DNA from: Janibacter cremeus | GTDB lineage: Bacteria; Actinomycetota; Actinomycetes; Actinomycetales; Dermatophilaceae | DNA: 64,000 bases | NCBI RefSeq assembly: GCF_013409205.1 | Contig: NZ_JACCAE010000001.1 | Location: 1,364,001 to 1,428,000 of the forward strand | Reading direction: 5' to 3' | Shown: in pieces, positions 7,540-16,366 of the stretch | Layout of the letters: each line of letters begins with the position of its first letter | Numbering within the stretch: position 1 is the first letter of the stretch | The notes under the pieces: model-generated | The model's input: the letters and a program-made list of their open reading frames with translations, nothing else | The model's database searches: none | What the model was told of the DNA's origin: nothing | Program-made: the position numbers and the translations under genes

Positions 7540-9342
7540 CTAGACGATCTCCCAGCCGTCGTCCGTGCGCCGGTCGCTCTCGGCCTCCACGGCCTGCTTC
7601 CTTCGCTGTGCCACCGGAGCGTCGAGAGGAGCAGCAAGCCTGTCTCCCAACGTCGCTCCCGTCGCGATCGCCATGATGACACCCAGGGACGAGAAGACCG
7701 AGACCAGCCCCCGCTCGAGGTCGTACCCGCCCGCGGAGCTGGTCAGGTGGTACAGGCCGACGAAGATCCCGAGACCGGGGTACAGGCCGAAGGACGCCGG
7801 CACGAAGAGCGTGATGGACGGGGAGTCCATGCGCAGCGCGATCAGCCGCGCGAAGAAGCCGATGACCACGGCAGCGATCCCGGTGGCCGTCACCCGGCCC
7901 AGGCCCGCGTGCGTGGAGGCCAGCGCGACGGTGACCCCGAGCGCGCACAACACGCCGGCGGGCGGGAGCATGCGTGGGTTGTTCTGCAGGGTGAGGGCAC
8001 CGGCGAAGCCGATGAAGACCGCTCCGATGATGACGACCGGCACGGGGGCCTGGGCCCATGCGAGCTTGTCGATACCCGGAGGCGTGAAACCCAGCTCGAA
8101 CGTGACGGCCAGCTGCAGGCTGATCCCCAGGCCACTGGCGACACCGATGATCAGACCCAGGGTGTGGAACATGACGGCGAACAGCCGTGCCGTACCGGTC
8201 ACCGGGAACCCCGACAGCAGGTCCTCCGTGGCCGAGGTCAGGGTGCGTGAGGGCAGCAGCGCGACGATCCCACCGGCGACGACGAAGGCGAAGTCCACTC
8301 CATCGATCGGCCCGAACACGTAGGCGAGGAAGGCGATGACCGTGGCCAGGGCGCCACCCAGCGCCCCCAGGTAGAAGTCCGGCAGGTCGATCCGCGCGAC
8401 CCACCCGGCGAGCATGATGATCAGCACACCCGAGAGCATCGCCAGGATCACCGCCGGGATGCTGGCGCCGAGGATGAGTGCGATGCCGCCGGCGACGCCC
8501 CCCTCGGCGAGGGCGACCACCCAACGCGACCACGTCCGCCGCGTGGAGCTGATCTCCTTGATCTTCGCGTCCGCGTGCTCGATGTCGACGTCCCCGGAGA
8601 TCAGCTCGTCGACGAGAGCGTGCACGAGCGCGAGACGGGCGAAGTCCTGCCGTGGCTGGCGCACCACGCGCAGCCGAGAGATGGTCTGCCCCGATGGCGT
8701 GCGGCACTGCATGTGCAGGGACTGCATCGTCAGGTCGACGTCGAGGTCCTCCAGCCCCGCGGCGACGCCGACGGCGATCGCGGCGGTCTCGACACCACTG
8801 GTGCCGGAGCCACAGCGCAGCATCAGCTCGGCGACGCGCAGGGCGAGGTCGAGGGCATTCGTCGCGGCCTGCTCCTCCGCGACCGCGCGCGTGACTCGGG
8901 GGTCACGGTAGGGCGTGCCGCGAAGGGTGCCGCGCAGCGGGATCGTCTGGGTCGGCTCCTCGCCGCGCAGCAGCGGGCGCAACCGGGGGCGGTGCTCCCG
9001 CCGCGGTGTGGGCGCCGTCCTCTCCCGCTTCGGCTTGGACGTCGGCCGGGGCACCGGCTTCTCCCGGCCGGGCTTGTCCTTCAGCGGCTCGGGCCCCGGC
9101 TCCTGGCGTGGCCGCGGTACCGGCTCGGTCTTCACCGCGGGTCGGAAGCCCGTCCCCCGGCGCCGCTTGCCCACGGGCACGGCTATCGCCGTCTCCTCGG
9201 ACGTGGCGGCGTCCGCGGCCGATGGCCCGGCAACGGGCGGCGCCTGCGGCGTCAGGTCGTCACGCGTGCTGTCCTGCGGGGGCGCGGAGTCGCCGGCGCT
9301 GCGACGTGGCCTCGGGGGTGGGGGTGGGACGGGCGTCATCAT
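7540..9342 (-). CDS. Threonine/serine exporter family membrane protein (ThrE-like)
   Basis: A 600-aa protein. Residues 1-170 are a Pro/Arg-rich, probably unstructured cytoplasmic region. The ThrE N-terminal domain follows (ALRVAELMLRCGSGTSGVETA, then the QSLHMQCRTPSGQ and SRLRVVRQPRQDF segments). About ten hydrophobic helices occupy residues ~255-560. ThrE of Corynebacterium exports threonine and serine. The ATG at 9342 (or 9339) overlaps the stop of the upstream kinase gene (ATGATGA), so the two are coupled; the longer GTG start at 9396 lies inside the kinase gene. The extended Pro-rich N-terminus could be a kinase target or localisation tail; that is speculative. Confidence 0.85.
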   Translation of the reverse strand: MMTPVPPPPPRPRRSAGDSAPPQDSTRDDLTPQAPPVAGPSAADAATSEETAIAVPVGKRRRGTGFRPAVKTEPVPRPRQEPGPEPLKDKPGREKPVPRPTSKPKRERTAPTPRREHRPRLRPLLRGEEPTQTIPLRGTLRGTPYRDPRVTRAVAEEQAATNALDLALRVAELMLRCGSGTSGVETAAIAVGVAAGLEDLDVDLTMQSLHMQCRTPSGQTISRLRVVRQPRQDFARLALVHALVDELISGDVDIEHADAKIKEISSTRRTWSRWVVALAEGGVAGGIALILGASIPAVILAMLSGVLIIMLAGWVARIDLPDFYLGALGGALATVIAFLAYVFGPIDGVDFAFVVAGGIVALLPSRTLTSATEDLLSGFPVTGTARLFAVMFHTLGLIIGVASGLGISLQLAVTFELGFTPPGIDKLAWAQAPVPVVIIGAVFIGFAGALTLQNNPRMLPPAGVLCALGVTVALASTHAGLGRVTATGIAAVVIGFFARLIALRMDSPSITLFVPASFGLYPGLGIFVGLYHLTSSAGGYDLERGLVSVFSSLGVIMAIATGATLGDRLAAPLDAPVAQRRKQAVEAESDRRTDDGWEIV

Positions 9343-11036
9343 CGGGTGGGCAGCTGCTCCGGGCTCGGTAGGGGCGAGACGGGACCGGGCCACCACGAGA
9401 TGTCGAGCGCACCGGCCACGAGGGCTCCGAGCACCCCGACGGCGAGGACGACGAGCACCGCGATGACCACGAGACGCACGACCGGGATGCCGGTCACGCT
9501 GCGGGCGAGGCTGCGGCTACCGCGGCGCAGGCTGGGCCCCCCCGGCCCCCACCACCCCACGAGCAGTGCGAGCAGCCCGCCGACGGCCAGTGGCAGCGTC
9601 GACTCCAGCCGCACGCCGAGTCCGTCGAGGGCGCTCTGCCCCAACGCGGCCGCGAGCAGTCCCGCGGCACCGACGGCCAGGGGCAGTAGTGCCGTCACCA
9701 CTGCCTGGAGGGCGGCGACGAACAGGTGCCAGGGACTGGCCAGCGCGGCGACGACGCCGTCGCTGCGGCGACGTCCGGCAACATGGCGTCGCCGCACGGT
9801 GCCCGTCATCGACTTGTCGACGGTGCGCGCCAGCCACGACCAGACGAGGGCAGCTCCCAGACCCACCCACGGAGCGGCGGCGAACAGCGCGACGCACGCG
9901 GCCAGCAGGGCCGCGAGCACATCGGAGCGCCGCGGTCTGCTGATGCGCGGGTCGCCCGGTCGACCGGGATCGGTCCCGGCCGAGCCGGGCCAAGGGTTGT
10001 AGGCCTGCTGGGGCGCACCCATCGGGGCCGGAGCAGGAGGAAGGGGGTTCGGGTCACGCCAGTCGCCCTGACCCCACGGGGAGGGCGGCTCGACCGGCTG
10101 GACCGGCACAGCCGCGGGCGCCATCACACTCGTCGAGCTCTGCTCGAGGGTGCGGGTGCGCTGCGGCAGGACCTCGGTCACCGGACGGCCGTTGGCCCAG
10201 GCATCGAGTCCGGTGAGCACCTCCTGCGAGTCCGGTCGGCGGGAGGCGTCCGGGTCGAAGCAGGCGTACAGCAGTGGGGCCAGCCCGGGGTCGACGTCGC
10301 GCAGGTCCGCGTCACCACGGCACACCCGGGCGAGGACGGCCTCCATCCCGCCCCGGCCGAAGGGGGGTCGCCCGGTCGCCGCGAAGACGAGGGTGGCCGC
10401 CCACCCCCACCAGTCCGTGGCAGCGGTGACGTCACCCCCTTCGACCAGCTCGGGCGAGAGGTAGCCGGGGGTGCCCATGACCAGCCCGGTCATCGTCATC
10501 CGCGAGCCCTCCGCCACGTGGGCGATGCCGAAGTCGATGACGACCGGGTCGCCGTCGAGCATGAGGACGTTGCCGGGCTTGAGATCGCGGTGGATCACAC
10601 CCACGCCGTGGATCGCGCGCAGGGCGTCGACGAGGCCACGCGCGAGGGAGAGCAGCGCCTGCGGATCGAGCGGGCCCTCGTCGCGCACGAGCTGGTCGAG
10701 ACTCGGACCGGGGACGTACCGGGTGACGATGTAGGGGCGCTCGCCCTCGAGGTCCGCGTCGAAGACCGGGGCGATCCGGTCCGAGCGCACGCGGGCGAGC
10801 GTGTCGACCTCTCTCGCCAGCCGGGACCGGGCGTCCTCGTCGTGGGCCACGTGCGGGCGCAGCACCTTGACCGCGACTGCGCGTCCGCGCTCGTCGAGCG
10901 CCAGGTGGACGATGCCCATGCCGCCCTGCCCGAGCTCCTGCAGCACGCGGTAGCGACCGATGGTCTCGAAGTGCGACACCGTGGCCTCACCACGCTCCCG
11001 TGGGGACGGTTCGTCCCCGAGCACCTGTGTCGTCAT
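9339..11036 (-). CDS. Membrane-anchored Ser/Thr protein kinase (PknB class)
   Basis: A 565-aa Hanks-type kinase. The P-loop GQGGMG lies at residues 36-41, catalytic Lys57 in AVKVL, the catalytic loop HRDLKPGN near 148-155, VIDFG near 168 and the APE-equivalent GTPGYLSPE near 190. The catalytic domain ends near 285, followed by a Pro-rich juxtamembrane linker. Four or more hydrophobic segments lie in the C-terminal third (from about residue 375) instead of PASTA domains, so it does not sense muropeptides in the PknB manner. It is coupled to the ThrE-like exporter downstream. Substrate unknown. Confidence 0.9.
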   Translation of the reverse strand: MTTQVLGDEPSPRERGEATVSHFETIGRYRVLQELGQGGMGIVHLALDERGRAVAVKVLRPHVAHDEDARSRLAREVDTLARVRSDRIAPVFDADLEGERPYIVTRYVPGPSLDQLVRDEGPLDPQALLSLARGLVDALRAIHGVGVIHRDLKPGNVLMLDGDPVVIDFGIAHVAEGSRMTMTGLVMGTPGYLSPELVEGGDVTAATDWWGWAATLVFAATGRPPFGRGGMEAVLARVCRGDADLRDVDPGLAPLLYACFDPDASRRPDSQEVLTGLDAWANGRPVTEVLPQRTRTLEQSSTSVMAPAAVPVQPVEPPSPWGQGDWRDPNPLPPAPAPMGAPQQAYNPWPGSAGTDPGRPGDPRISRPRRSDVLAALLAACVALFAAAPWVGLGAALVWSWLARTVDKSMTGTVRRRHVAGRRRSDGVVAALASPWHLFVAALQAVVTALLPLAVGAAGLLAAALGQSALDGLGVRLESTLPLAVGGLLALLVGWWGPGGPSLRRGSRSLARSVTGIPVVRLVVIAVLVVLAVGVLGALVAGALDISWWPGPVSPLPSPEQLPTR

Positions 11037-11105
11037 GACACCAGCCTAGAAGGCCGTGCATGGATGATTGCGGAGAAATGCCTGTGTGGTGGCTGAGACC
11101 TGCAG

Positions 11106-11534
11106 TCACTGGGTGATGTAGGCCTCCAGGTGGTCCCGCTCGGCGGACAGGTCGCGGATGCGGTGCTTGACGACATCACCGATGCTGACGATGGCCACGA
11201 GCGTGTCCTCCTCCACGACCGGGACGTGGCGGATGCGCCGCGCGGTCATCCGGGCGGCGAGGTCGCTCACCTCGTCCTGGGTGGTGCAGGTGTGCACATC
11301 GGCGGTCATGATCGCACTGACCGGCTCGTCGAGGACCGCGGGGCCGGCGCTGTGCAGGCGGCGGACGACGTCGCGCTCGGAGACGATGCCGTCGACGGCA
11401 CCGTCCCCACCGGAGACGACGACGGCCCCGATGCCGTGGTCGGCGAGGAGCGTGATGAGGGTGGCGACCGTGTCGTCCGGGGCGATCGTGACGACATCAG
11501 AGCCCTTGTTGCGCAGAACATCCGAGATCTTCAT
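11106..11534 (-). CDS. Tandem CBS-domain protein
   Basis: A 142-aa soluble protein made of two CBS motifs: one from about residue 7 to 62 (IAPDDTVATLITLLADHGIGAVVV, DGIVSERDVVRRL) and one from about 72 to 128 (TTQDEVSDLAARMTARRIRHVPVV, IVSIGDVVKHRI). Such stand-alone pairs bind adenine nucleotides and are often stress-induced (compare HRP1 of mycobacteria). It is a single gene, divergent from otsA with 86 bases between them. Ligand and partner are not evident. Confidence 0.88.
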   Translation of the reverse strand: MKISDVLRNKGSDVVTIAPDDTVATLITLLADHGIGAVVVSGGDGAVDGIVSERDVVRRLHSAGPAVLDEPVSAIMTADVHTCTTQDEVSDLAARMTARRIRHVPVVEEDTLVAIVSIGDVVKHRIRDLSAERDHLEAYITQ

Positions 11535-11620
11535 GTACTGACGGTAGTGCTCCCGGCACCCCAGCGGAAGGGCAGCGCCATATGGTGGGAGGACTGTCGA
11601 CCCAGGAGGTGCAGTTCTTC

Positions 11621-13066
11621 GTGGCTACCCAGCGCGTGTTCGATCTGGTCATCGCCGCCAATCGACTCCCCGTGGACCGGGTCGTCGGCGCCGACGGAAC
11701 CTCGCAGTGGCACCGTTCCCCCGGGGGCCTGGTCACCGCGATGGACTCGGTGATGCGTCACCGCGAGGGCGCCTGGGTGGGCTGGGCCGGCGAGACCGGC
11801 GAGGCCCCCGCCCCCTTCGAGGAGGGCGGGATGTGGTTGCACCCCGTGGCCCTGTCGGACGAGGAGCGCGAGACCTACTACGAGGGTTTCAGCAACGACA
11901 CGCTGTGGCCGATCTATCACGACGTCATCGTCCCGGCACACTTCCACCGCGAGTGGTGGCGTTCCTACCGCACGGTCAACGAGCGCTTCGCCGACGCCGT
12001 GTGCCAGGTGGCGGCGCAGGGCGCCAAGGTGTGGATCCACGACTACCAGCTCCAGCTCGTGCCCGCGATGGTCCGCGAGCGCCGCCCCGACGTGCGGATC
12101 GGCTGGTTCAACCACATCCCCTTCCCACCCGTCGAGCTGTTCGCCCAGCTCCCGTGGCGCTCGCGCATCCTCGAGGGCCTCCTCGGCGCCGACTACCTCG
12201 GCTTCCAGCGCACCCCCGACGCGCAGAACTTCCTGCGCGCCTGCCGCCAGCTCGACGGCCGCACGACGAAGGGGGACCTGGTCACCACGCAGGACCCGGA
12301 CGGCACGAGCCGACGGGTCCGCGCCTCCGCCGTCCCCATCAGCGTCGACCACCAGGGCCTGGAGGAGCTCGCCCGCACCGAGTCGGTGCAGGAGCGCGCC
12401 AAGGAGATCCGCGCCTCCCTCGGAGACCCTGAGGTGGTCATGCTCGGCGTCGACCGTCTCGACTACACCAAGGGCATCCGTCACCGTCTCAAGGCCTACG
12501 AGGAGCTGCTCGCCGACGGCACGATCTCCTCACCGAAGGTGACCTTCGTGCAGGTGGCCACCCCGAGCCGGGAGCGCGTCGAGGCCTACAAGCGTCTGCG
12601 CACCGAGGTGGAGACGGTCGTGGGCCACATCAACGGCGCCTACTCCGCCATCGGCGCACCGGCCGTGCACTACCTCCACCAGAGCTACCCACGAGCGGAG
12701 ATGGCCGCGCTCTTCCAGGCGGCCGACATCATGCTCGTCACCCCCCTTCGCGACGGGATGAACCTCGTGGCCAAGGAGTACGTCACCTGCCGCCACGACG
12801 ACGGTGGCGCGCTCGTGCTCAGCGAGTTCACCGGGGCCTGGCACGAGCTGCGGCAGGCCTTCGTGTGCAACCCGCACGACATCGAGGGCCTGAAGCAGGT
12901 CATGTTGCGCGTGATGTCACTGCCGGCCAAGGACAAGCGCCGGGCCATGCGCGCGCTGCGCCGGCGGGTCGCCGACAACGACGTGCAGCGGTGGGCCGAC
13001 ACCTTCCTGGCCAACCTCGAGACGGCGCCGGAGCGGCCCTCCCGTGCCACGACGAAGGGGGCGTGA
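11621..13066 (+). CDS. otsA: Trehalose-6-phosphate synthase (GT20)
   Basis: A ~481-aa glycosyltransferase of family 20 that joins UDP- or other NDP-glucose to glucose-6-phosphate. Family blocks are visible: LVIAANRLPVDR near the N-terminus, GGLVTAMD, WIHDYQLQLVP, IGWFNHIPFPP, VDRLDYTKGI near residues 277-286 and TPLRDGMNLVAKEY. I choose GTG 11621 because AGGAGG lies 11 bases upstream; an ATG at 11582 is in frame but lacks a ribosome site. otsB follows immediately (GTG overlapping region, no gap). The pair makes trehalose, an osmoprotectant and, in actinobacteria, a mycolate or glycolipid precursor. Confidence 0.93.
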   Translation: MATQRVFDLVIAANRLPVDRVVGADGTSQWHRSPGGLVTAMDSVMRHREGAWVGWAGETGEAPAPFEEGGMWLHPVALSDEERETYYEGFSNDTLWPIYHDVIVPAHFHREWWRSYRTVNERFADAVCQVAAQGAKVWIHDYQLQLVPAMVRERRPDVRIGWFNHIPFPPVELFAQLPWRSRILEGLLGADYLGFQRTPDAQNFLRACRQLDGRTTKGDLVTTQDPDGTSRRVRASAVPISVDHQGLEELARTESVQERAKEIRASLGDPEVVMLGVDRLDYTKGIRHRLKAYEELLADGTISSPKVTFVQVATPSRERVEAYKRLRTEVETVVGHINGAYSAIGAPAVHYLHQSYPRAEMAALFQAADIMLVTPLRDGMNLVAKEYVTCRHDDGGALVLSEFTGAWHELRQAFVCNPHDIEGLKQVMLRVMSLPAKDKRRAMRALRRRVADNDVQRWADTFLANLETAPERPSRATTKGA

Positions 13067-13822
13067 GTGCGCCCCGGGATCAGCGAAGCCATCGCGAGGG
13101 TCGCCGCGCGTCCCCGACTGCTCGTGGCCACGGACTTTGACGGGGTCCTCGCCCCCTTCGTCCTCGATCCGTTGGACGCCCGACCGCAACCCGGCACGAT
13201 CGAGACGATCACCACGTTGTCCGCAGCCGCGGACACGTGGACCGCGGTCGTCTCCGGGCGCGACCTCGCCACCCTCACCGACCTCACCGGTCTCGGCGGG
13301 TCCGCGACGACGCTCATCGGCAGCCACGGCGCGGAGACCAGTCGCACCCGTCAGCGGCCCAGCAGCCACCAGTACGACGCCCGCCTGGCTGCGCTGCGTG
13401 CCTATGTCGAGCCCACCGTCGCCGCACGTGACGCGCGGATCCGCTTGGAGCACAAGCCGACCGCGCTCGTGATGCACACCCGCGAGCTGCCCGCGGACGC
13501 GGTCCGCATCGCCGAGGAGGTCGCCACCGAGGCCGCCCGGATCTCCGGCGTCCACCTGCTCACCGGCAAGGGCGTGCACGAGCTGAGCGTGGTGGACGCG
13601 GACAAGGGCACCGCCCTGCGGGCCCTGGCCGGTGACCTCCGCGTCGACGCGGTCGTCTACCTCGGCGACGACGTCACCGACGAGCACGTCTTCACGGTGC
13701 TCGGCCAGCAGGATCTGTCCATCAAGGTCGGGCCCGGCGAGACCGCTGCCCGGGCCCGCCTCGACGACTGCACCGAGGTCCCGGCGGTCCTCACCGCCCT
13801 CGCCGCCGCCCGGACCGACTGA
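13067..13822 (+). CDS. otsB: Trehalose-6-phosphate phosphatase
   Basis: A 251-aa HAD-superfamily phosphatase. The nucleophile motif DFDGVLAP (Asp23, with Asp25 as acid/base) is at residues 23-30, VVSGRD supplies the threonine/serine motif, and YLGDDVTDE near residues 200-209 supplies the acidic Mg-binding residues, all typical of OtsB. GTG start directly follows the otsA stop. Eleven bases separate it from the DUF4032 gene, which has its own strong GAGGAGGA ribosome site, so the otsAB-DUF4032-RDD genes look like one operon. Confidence 0.93.
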   Translation: MRPGISEAIARVAARPRLLVATDFDGVLAPFVLDPLDARPQPGTIETITTLSAAADTWTAVVSGRDLATLTDLTGLGGSATTLIGSHGAETSRTRQRPSSHQYDARLAALRAYVEPTVAARDARIRLEHKPTALVMHTRELPADAVRIAEEVATEAARISGVHLLTGKGVHELSVVDADKGTALRALAGDLRVDAVVYLGDDVTDEHVFTVLGQQDLSIKVGPGETAARARLDDCTEVPAVLTALAAARTD

Positions 13823-13833
13823 GGAGGACAGAC

Positions 13834-15081
13834 GTGCCCCTGGACATCTCCGCCGCACGTCCCGACCCGGCACTGCTCGACCTCCCGTGGTCACTCCCCC
13901 TGCAGGAGTGGCCCACTGACCTCCTCGCGGCCCTCCCCCGTGGCATCTCCCGGCACGTCGTACGTTTCGCCCACCTCTCCGGCGGCATCGTCGCGGTCAA
14001 GGAGATCAAGGCCGAGCTCGCGCGCGGGGAGTACCAGATGCTGCGCACGCTGCAGCGCCTCGACCTGCCGTGCGTGGAGCCGCTCGCCGTCGTCTCGGGG
14101 CGCAGCGACGCCGACGGTCACCCGCTGGACGCGTGCTTGGTCACCCGCCACCTGCAGTTCTCCCTGCCCTACCGCGCCCTGTTCAGCCAGCACCTGCGTG
14201 CGGACACCACGACCCGGCTCGCCGACGCCCTCGCCGTGCTGCTCACCCGGCTGCACCTGGCCGGCTTCTTCTGGGGTGACGTGTCCCTGTCCAACACGCT
14301 CTTCCGGCGCGACGCGGGCGCGTTCTCCGCCTACCTCGTCGACGCCGAGACCGGTGAGCTGCACGACACGCTGAGCACCGGGCAGCGCGAGCACGACCTC
14401 GACCTCGCCCAGGTCAACATCGCCGGGGAGATGATGGACCTCGCCGCAGCCGGCCTGCTCCCCGAGGGACTCGACCCCATCGCGGTCGCGCACGAGATCA
14501 TCGAGCGCTACCGGGCGCTGTGGCAGGAGCTGACCGGGGACGAGTGGTTCGAGGCCGGGGAGCGGTGGCGGGTGGACGAGCGGATCCGCCGGTTGAACTC
14601 CCTGGGCTTCGACGTCGACGAGCTGGCCATCACCACCGACCTCGACGGTACCCACGTGCACATCGAGCCCAAGGTCGTCGATGCCGGGCACCACAGCCGC
14701 CGGTTGCTGCGCCTGACCGGGCTCGACGTCGAGGAGAACCAGGCCCGTCGCCTGCTCAACGACCTCGACTCCTACCGGGCGGCGACCGACCGGCAGGGTG
14801 ACGACGAGTCGATCGTCGCCCACGACTGGCTCGCCCACATCTACCAACCGACGACGCGTGCGGTCCCGCGTGAGATGCGCGGCAAGCTCGAGCCGGCCGA
14901 GGTCTTCCACGAGATCCTCGAGCACCGGTGGTACATGGCCGAGCGGGCCGGCCACGACATCCCCATCGAGGACGCGCTCGCCGACTACCTCCGGGAGGTC
15001 CTGCCCGGCAAGCCCGACGAACGCGCCGTGCTGGGGACGGACACCCAGGAGCAGCACGTGATCAACCAGGAGGACGTGTGA
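13834..15081 (+). CDS. DUF4032 protein with a kinase-like N-terminal half
   Basis: A 415-aa cytoplasmic protein of a family found mostly in actinobacteria. The N-terminal half shows kinase-fold hallmarks: GGIVAVKEIKAELARGEYQML (Lys/Glu pair, residues ~50-70) and GFFWGDVSLSNTLF near 145-158, which resembles the HGD-x4-N catalytic loop of Kdo/lipopolysaccharide kinases, followed by an acidic VDAETGEL segment. The C-terminal half (DUF4032 proper) contains HDWLAHIYQP and EVFHEILEHRWYMAERAG. GTG start with GAGGAGGA upstream. Substrate unknown; the link with trehalose genes is positional. Confidence 0.8.
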   Translation: MPLDISAARPDPALLDLPWSLPLQEWPTDLLAALPRGISRHVVRFAHLSGGIVAVKEIKAELARGEYQMLRTLQRLDLPCVEPLAVVSGRSDADGHPLDACLVTRHLQFSLPYRALFSQHLRADTTTRLADALAVLLTRLHLAGFFWGDVSLSNTLFRRDAGAFSAYLVDAETGELHDTLSTGQREHDLDLAQVNIAGEMMDLAAAGLLPEGLDPIAVAHEIIERYRALWQELTGDEWFEAGERWRVDERIRRLNSLGFDVDELAITTDLDGTHVHIEPKVVDAGHHSRRLLRLTGLDVEENQARRLLNDLDSYRAATDRQGDDESIVAHDWLAHIYQPTTRAVPREMRGKLEPAEVFHEILEHRWYMAERAGHDIPIEDALADYLREVLPGKPDERAVLGTDTQEQHVINQEDV

Positions 15082-15635
15082 CGCAGCCACCACCGCAGGC
15101 CACGCCGGAGTCGATGGCGCGGGTCCACCCACGACGCGGCAGCGTCGCCGGGCTCGCCGACCGGGCCGTACCCGCCCTCATCGACTTCGGCCTGGCCGCG
15201 CTCGCCTTCGCGCTCCCCTTCGGCATCGGCATCGGCCTCGTCGCGCTCGGCGCCCCCGACGGCTACGCGTGCGGGCCGGCGGGCACGGACACGTGCAACG
15301 TCCCCGACAGCGGGCATCCCCTAGTCATTCTCGTGGGTGCCCTGATGTTCCTGGTGGCCATGGTCAGCATGGTCGGATTCGTCCTCTTCAACCGCGTGTG
15401 GCGTGTGGTGCGCACCGGTGCGAGCCTGGGCAAGAAGTTTGCCGATCTGCGCGTCGTCGACGCCGCCACCGGGGCCGACCCGGGGCTCGTGCAGACGTGC
15501 TTCCGCGAGCTGATCCTGCACGCCGCCGGGCCCTTGTCCCTCATTTCCCTGCTGCTCGACCCCTCCGGCCGCAGCTTGGGGGACGTGGCCGGTCGGACCC
15601 ACGTCATCCACGACGTCGGACGGTCAGGGCGATGA
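15078..15635 (+). CDS. RDD-family membrane protein
   Basis: A 185-aa protein starting at GTG 15078, overlapping the stop of the DUF4032 gene (GTGTGA); longer in-frame starts lie inside that gene. The RDD signature appears as GLADRAVPALIDFGLAA (residues ~23-39), then two hydrophobic helices near 37-57 and 80-108, and the family ending GKKFADLRVVD with a third hydrophobic segment near 150. RDD proteins are small integral membrane proteins, some proposed to be Na+/H+ antiporters or transport accessories. A strong hairpin begins at its stop codon. Confidence 0.85.
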   Translation: MTQPPPQATPESMARVHPRRGSVAGLADRAVPALIDFGLAALAFALPFGIGIGLVALGAPDGYACGPAGTDTCNVPDSGHPLVILVGALMFLVAMVSMVGFVLFNRVWRVVRTGASLGKKFADLRVVDAATGADPGLVQTCFRELILHAAGPLSLISLLLDPSGRSLGDVAGRTHVIHDVGRSGR

Positions 15636-15675
15636 CGAAGGGGAGGGGCACCCGCATGGGTGACCCTCCCCTTCG
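15636..15675 (+). terminator. Hairpin terminator after the otsAB-RDD operon
   Basis: CGAAGGGGAGGG/CCCTCCCCTTCG (12 bp) with one mismatch, then CACCC/GGGTG around a GCAT loop, immediately after the RDD stop codon. It may act for both strands, since a minus-strand gene ends at 15728. Confidence 0.8.
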
Positions 15676-15684
15676 AGGCTCCTG

Positions 15685-15709
15685 CGTCGCACCTCAGGAC
15701 AACGTCTTC
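15685..15709 (+). repeat. Intergenic 25-bp block shared with 55385-55409
   Basis: CGTCGCACCTCAG followed by a 12-base tail; 22 of 25 positions match the block at 55385-55409. Both lie just after a CCCCTTCGAGGC hairpin arm and just before the 3' end of a minus-strand gene, suggesting a dispersed intergenic element. Confidence 0.6.
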
Positions 15710-15727
15710 ACCTCGTGACCCGGGTGG

Positions 15728-16285
15728 TCAGACCCGCTTGTGGGCCCGGAACCAGGCCGTGGAGTCCTTCTGCCAGAGGAAGAACGTCGCCGCCGCACCG
15801 GCGATCAGGACCAGGAGGCTGATGACGAGCGTCAGCGCCTGCGTGGGCTGCGCCAGGCTGATGAGGAAGGAGATGATGTAGAACGCGAAGAGCACCGTCG
15901 CCACGACGCGCGCCCAGCTCTTGCCCTTGCCGTTGAGCCAGGCCATGAGCACCCACAGGATGACCCCGACCACACCCACGAAGACGCTGAACCCGATCCC
16001 CAGGGCCACCGCCGCGTCGACCGTGTTGTCGGTGTAGGAGACTCCCTGCCGGTCCAGCTCCTCCCTGACCTGCGCGCGCATGTCACCCATCCCCACGAAC
16101 GAGGTCAGGATCGTGATCAGCTGCAGCACGGCACCGGCCCACATCGCGTACTTGGCGCGGACGATCGACGGAGGCGCCGTCGTCATCACCGGGCCCGATC
16201 CTCCCGGGGCCGCGAACTCGGGCGCCGGCTGGAATCCGGACGCCTCGCCGCCGTCGGAGGGTGGGGGTGGAGGCATGGCTGACAT
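15728..16285 (-). CDS. Hypothetical four-helix membrane protein
   Basis: A 185-aa protein from ATG 16285 (AGAAGGGA seven bases upstream; a longer start at 16366 has no ribosome site). A Pro-rich, acidic N-terminus (about 45 residues) is followed by four hydrophobic helices: residues ~46-66 (MWAGAVLQLITILTSFVGM), ~92-116, ~128-148 and ~152-172. It ends in a short basic tail. I do not recognise a catalytic motif. The layout (disordered head plus helices) is common among actinobacterial DUF membrane proteins. It is a single gene between two convergent or tandem units. Confidence 0.75.
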   Translation of the reverse strand: MSAMPPPPPSDGGEASGFQPAPEFAAPGGSGPVMTTAPPSIVRAKYAMWAGAVLQLITILTSFVGMGDMRAQVREELDRQGVSYTDNTVDAAVALGIGFSVFVGVVGVILWVLMAWLNGKGKSWARVVATVLFAFYIISFLISLAQPTQALTLVISLLVLIAGAAATFFLWQKDSTAWFRAHKRV

Positions 16286-16366
16286 CGAGAATCCCTTCTG
16301 GCATGGCGAGGACCCCTGCGACCCCCGCTCTGCCCCAACCCCATCATGCGAGGTGTGTTCGGGCAA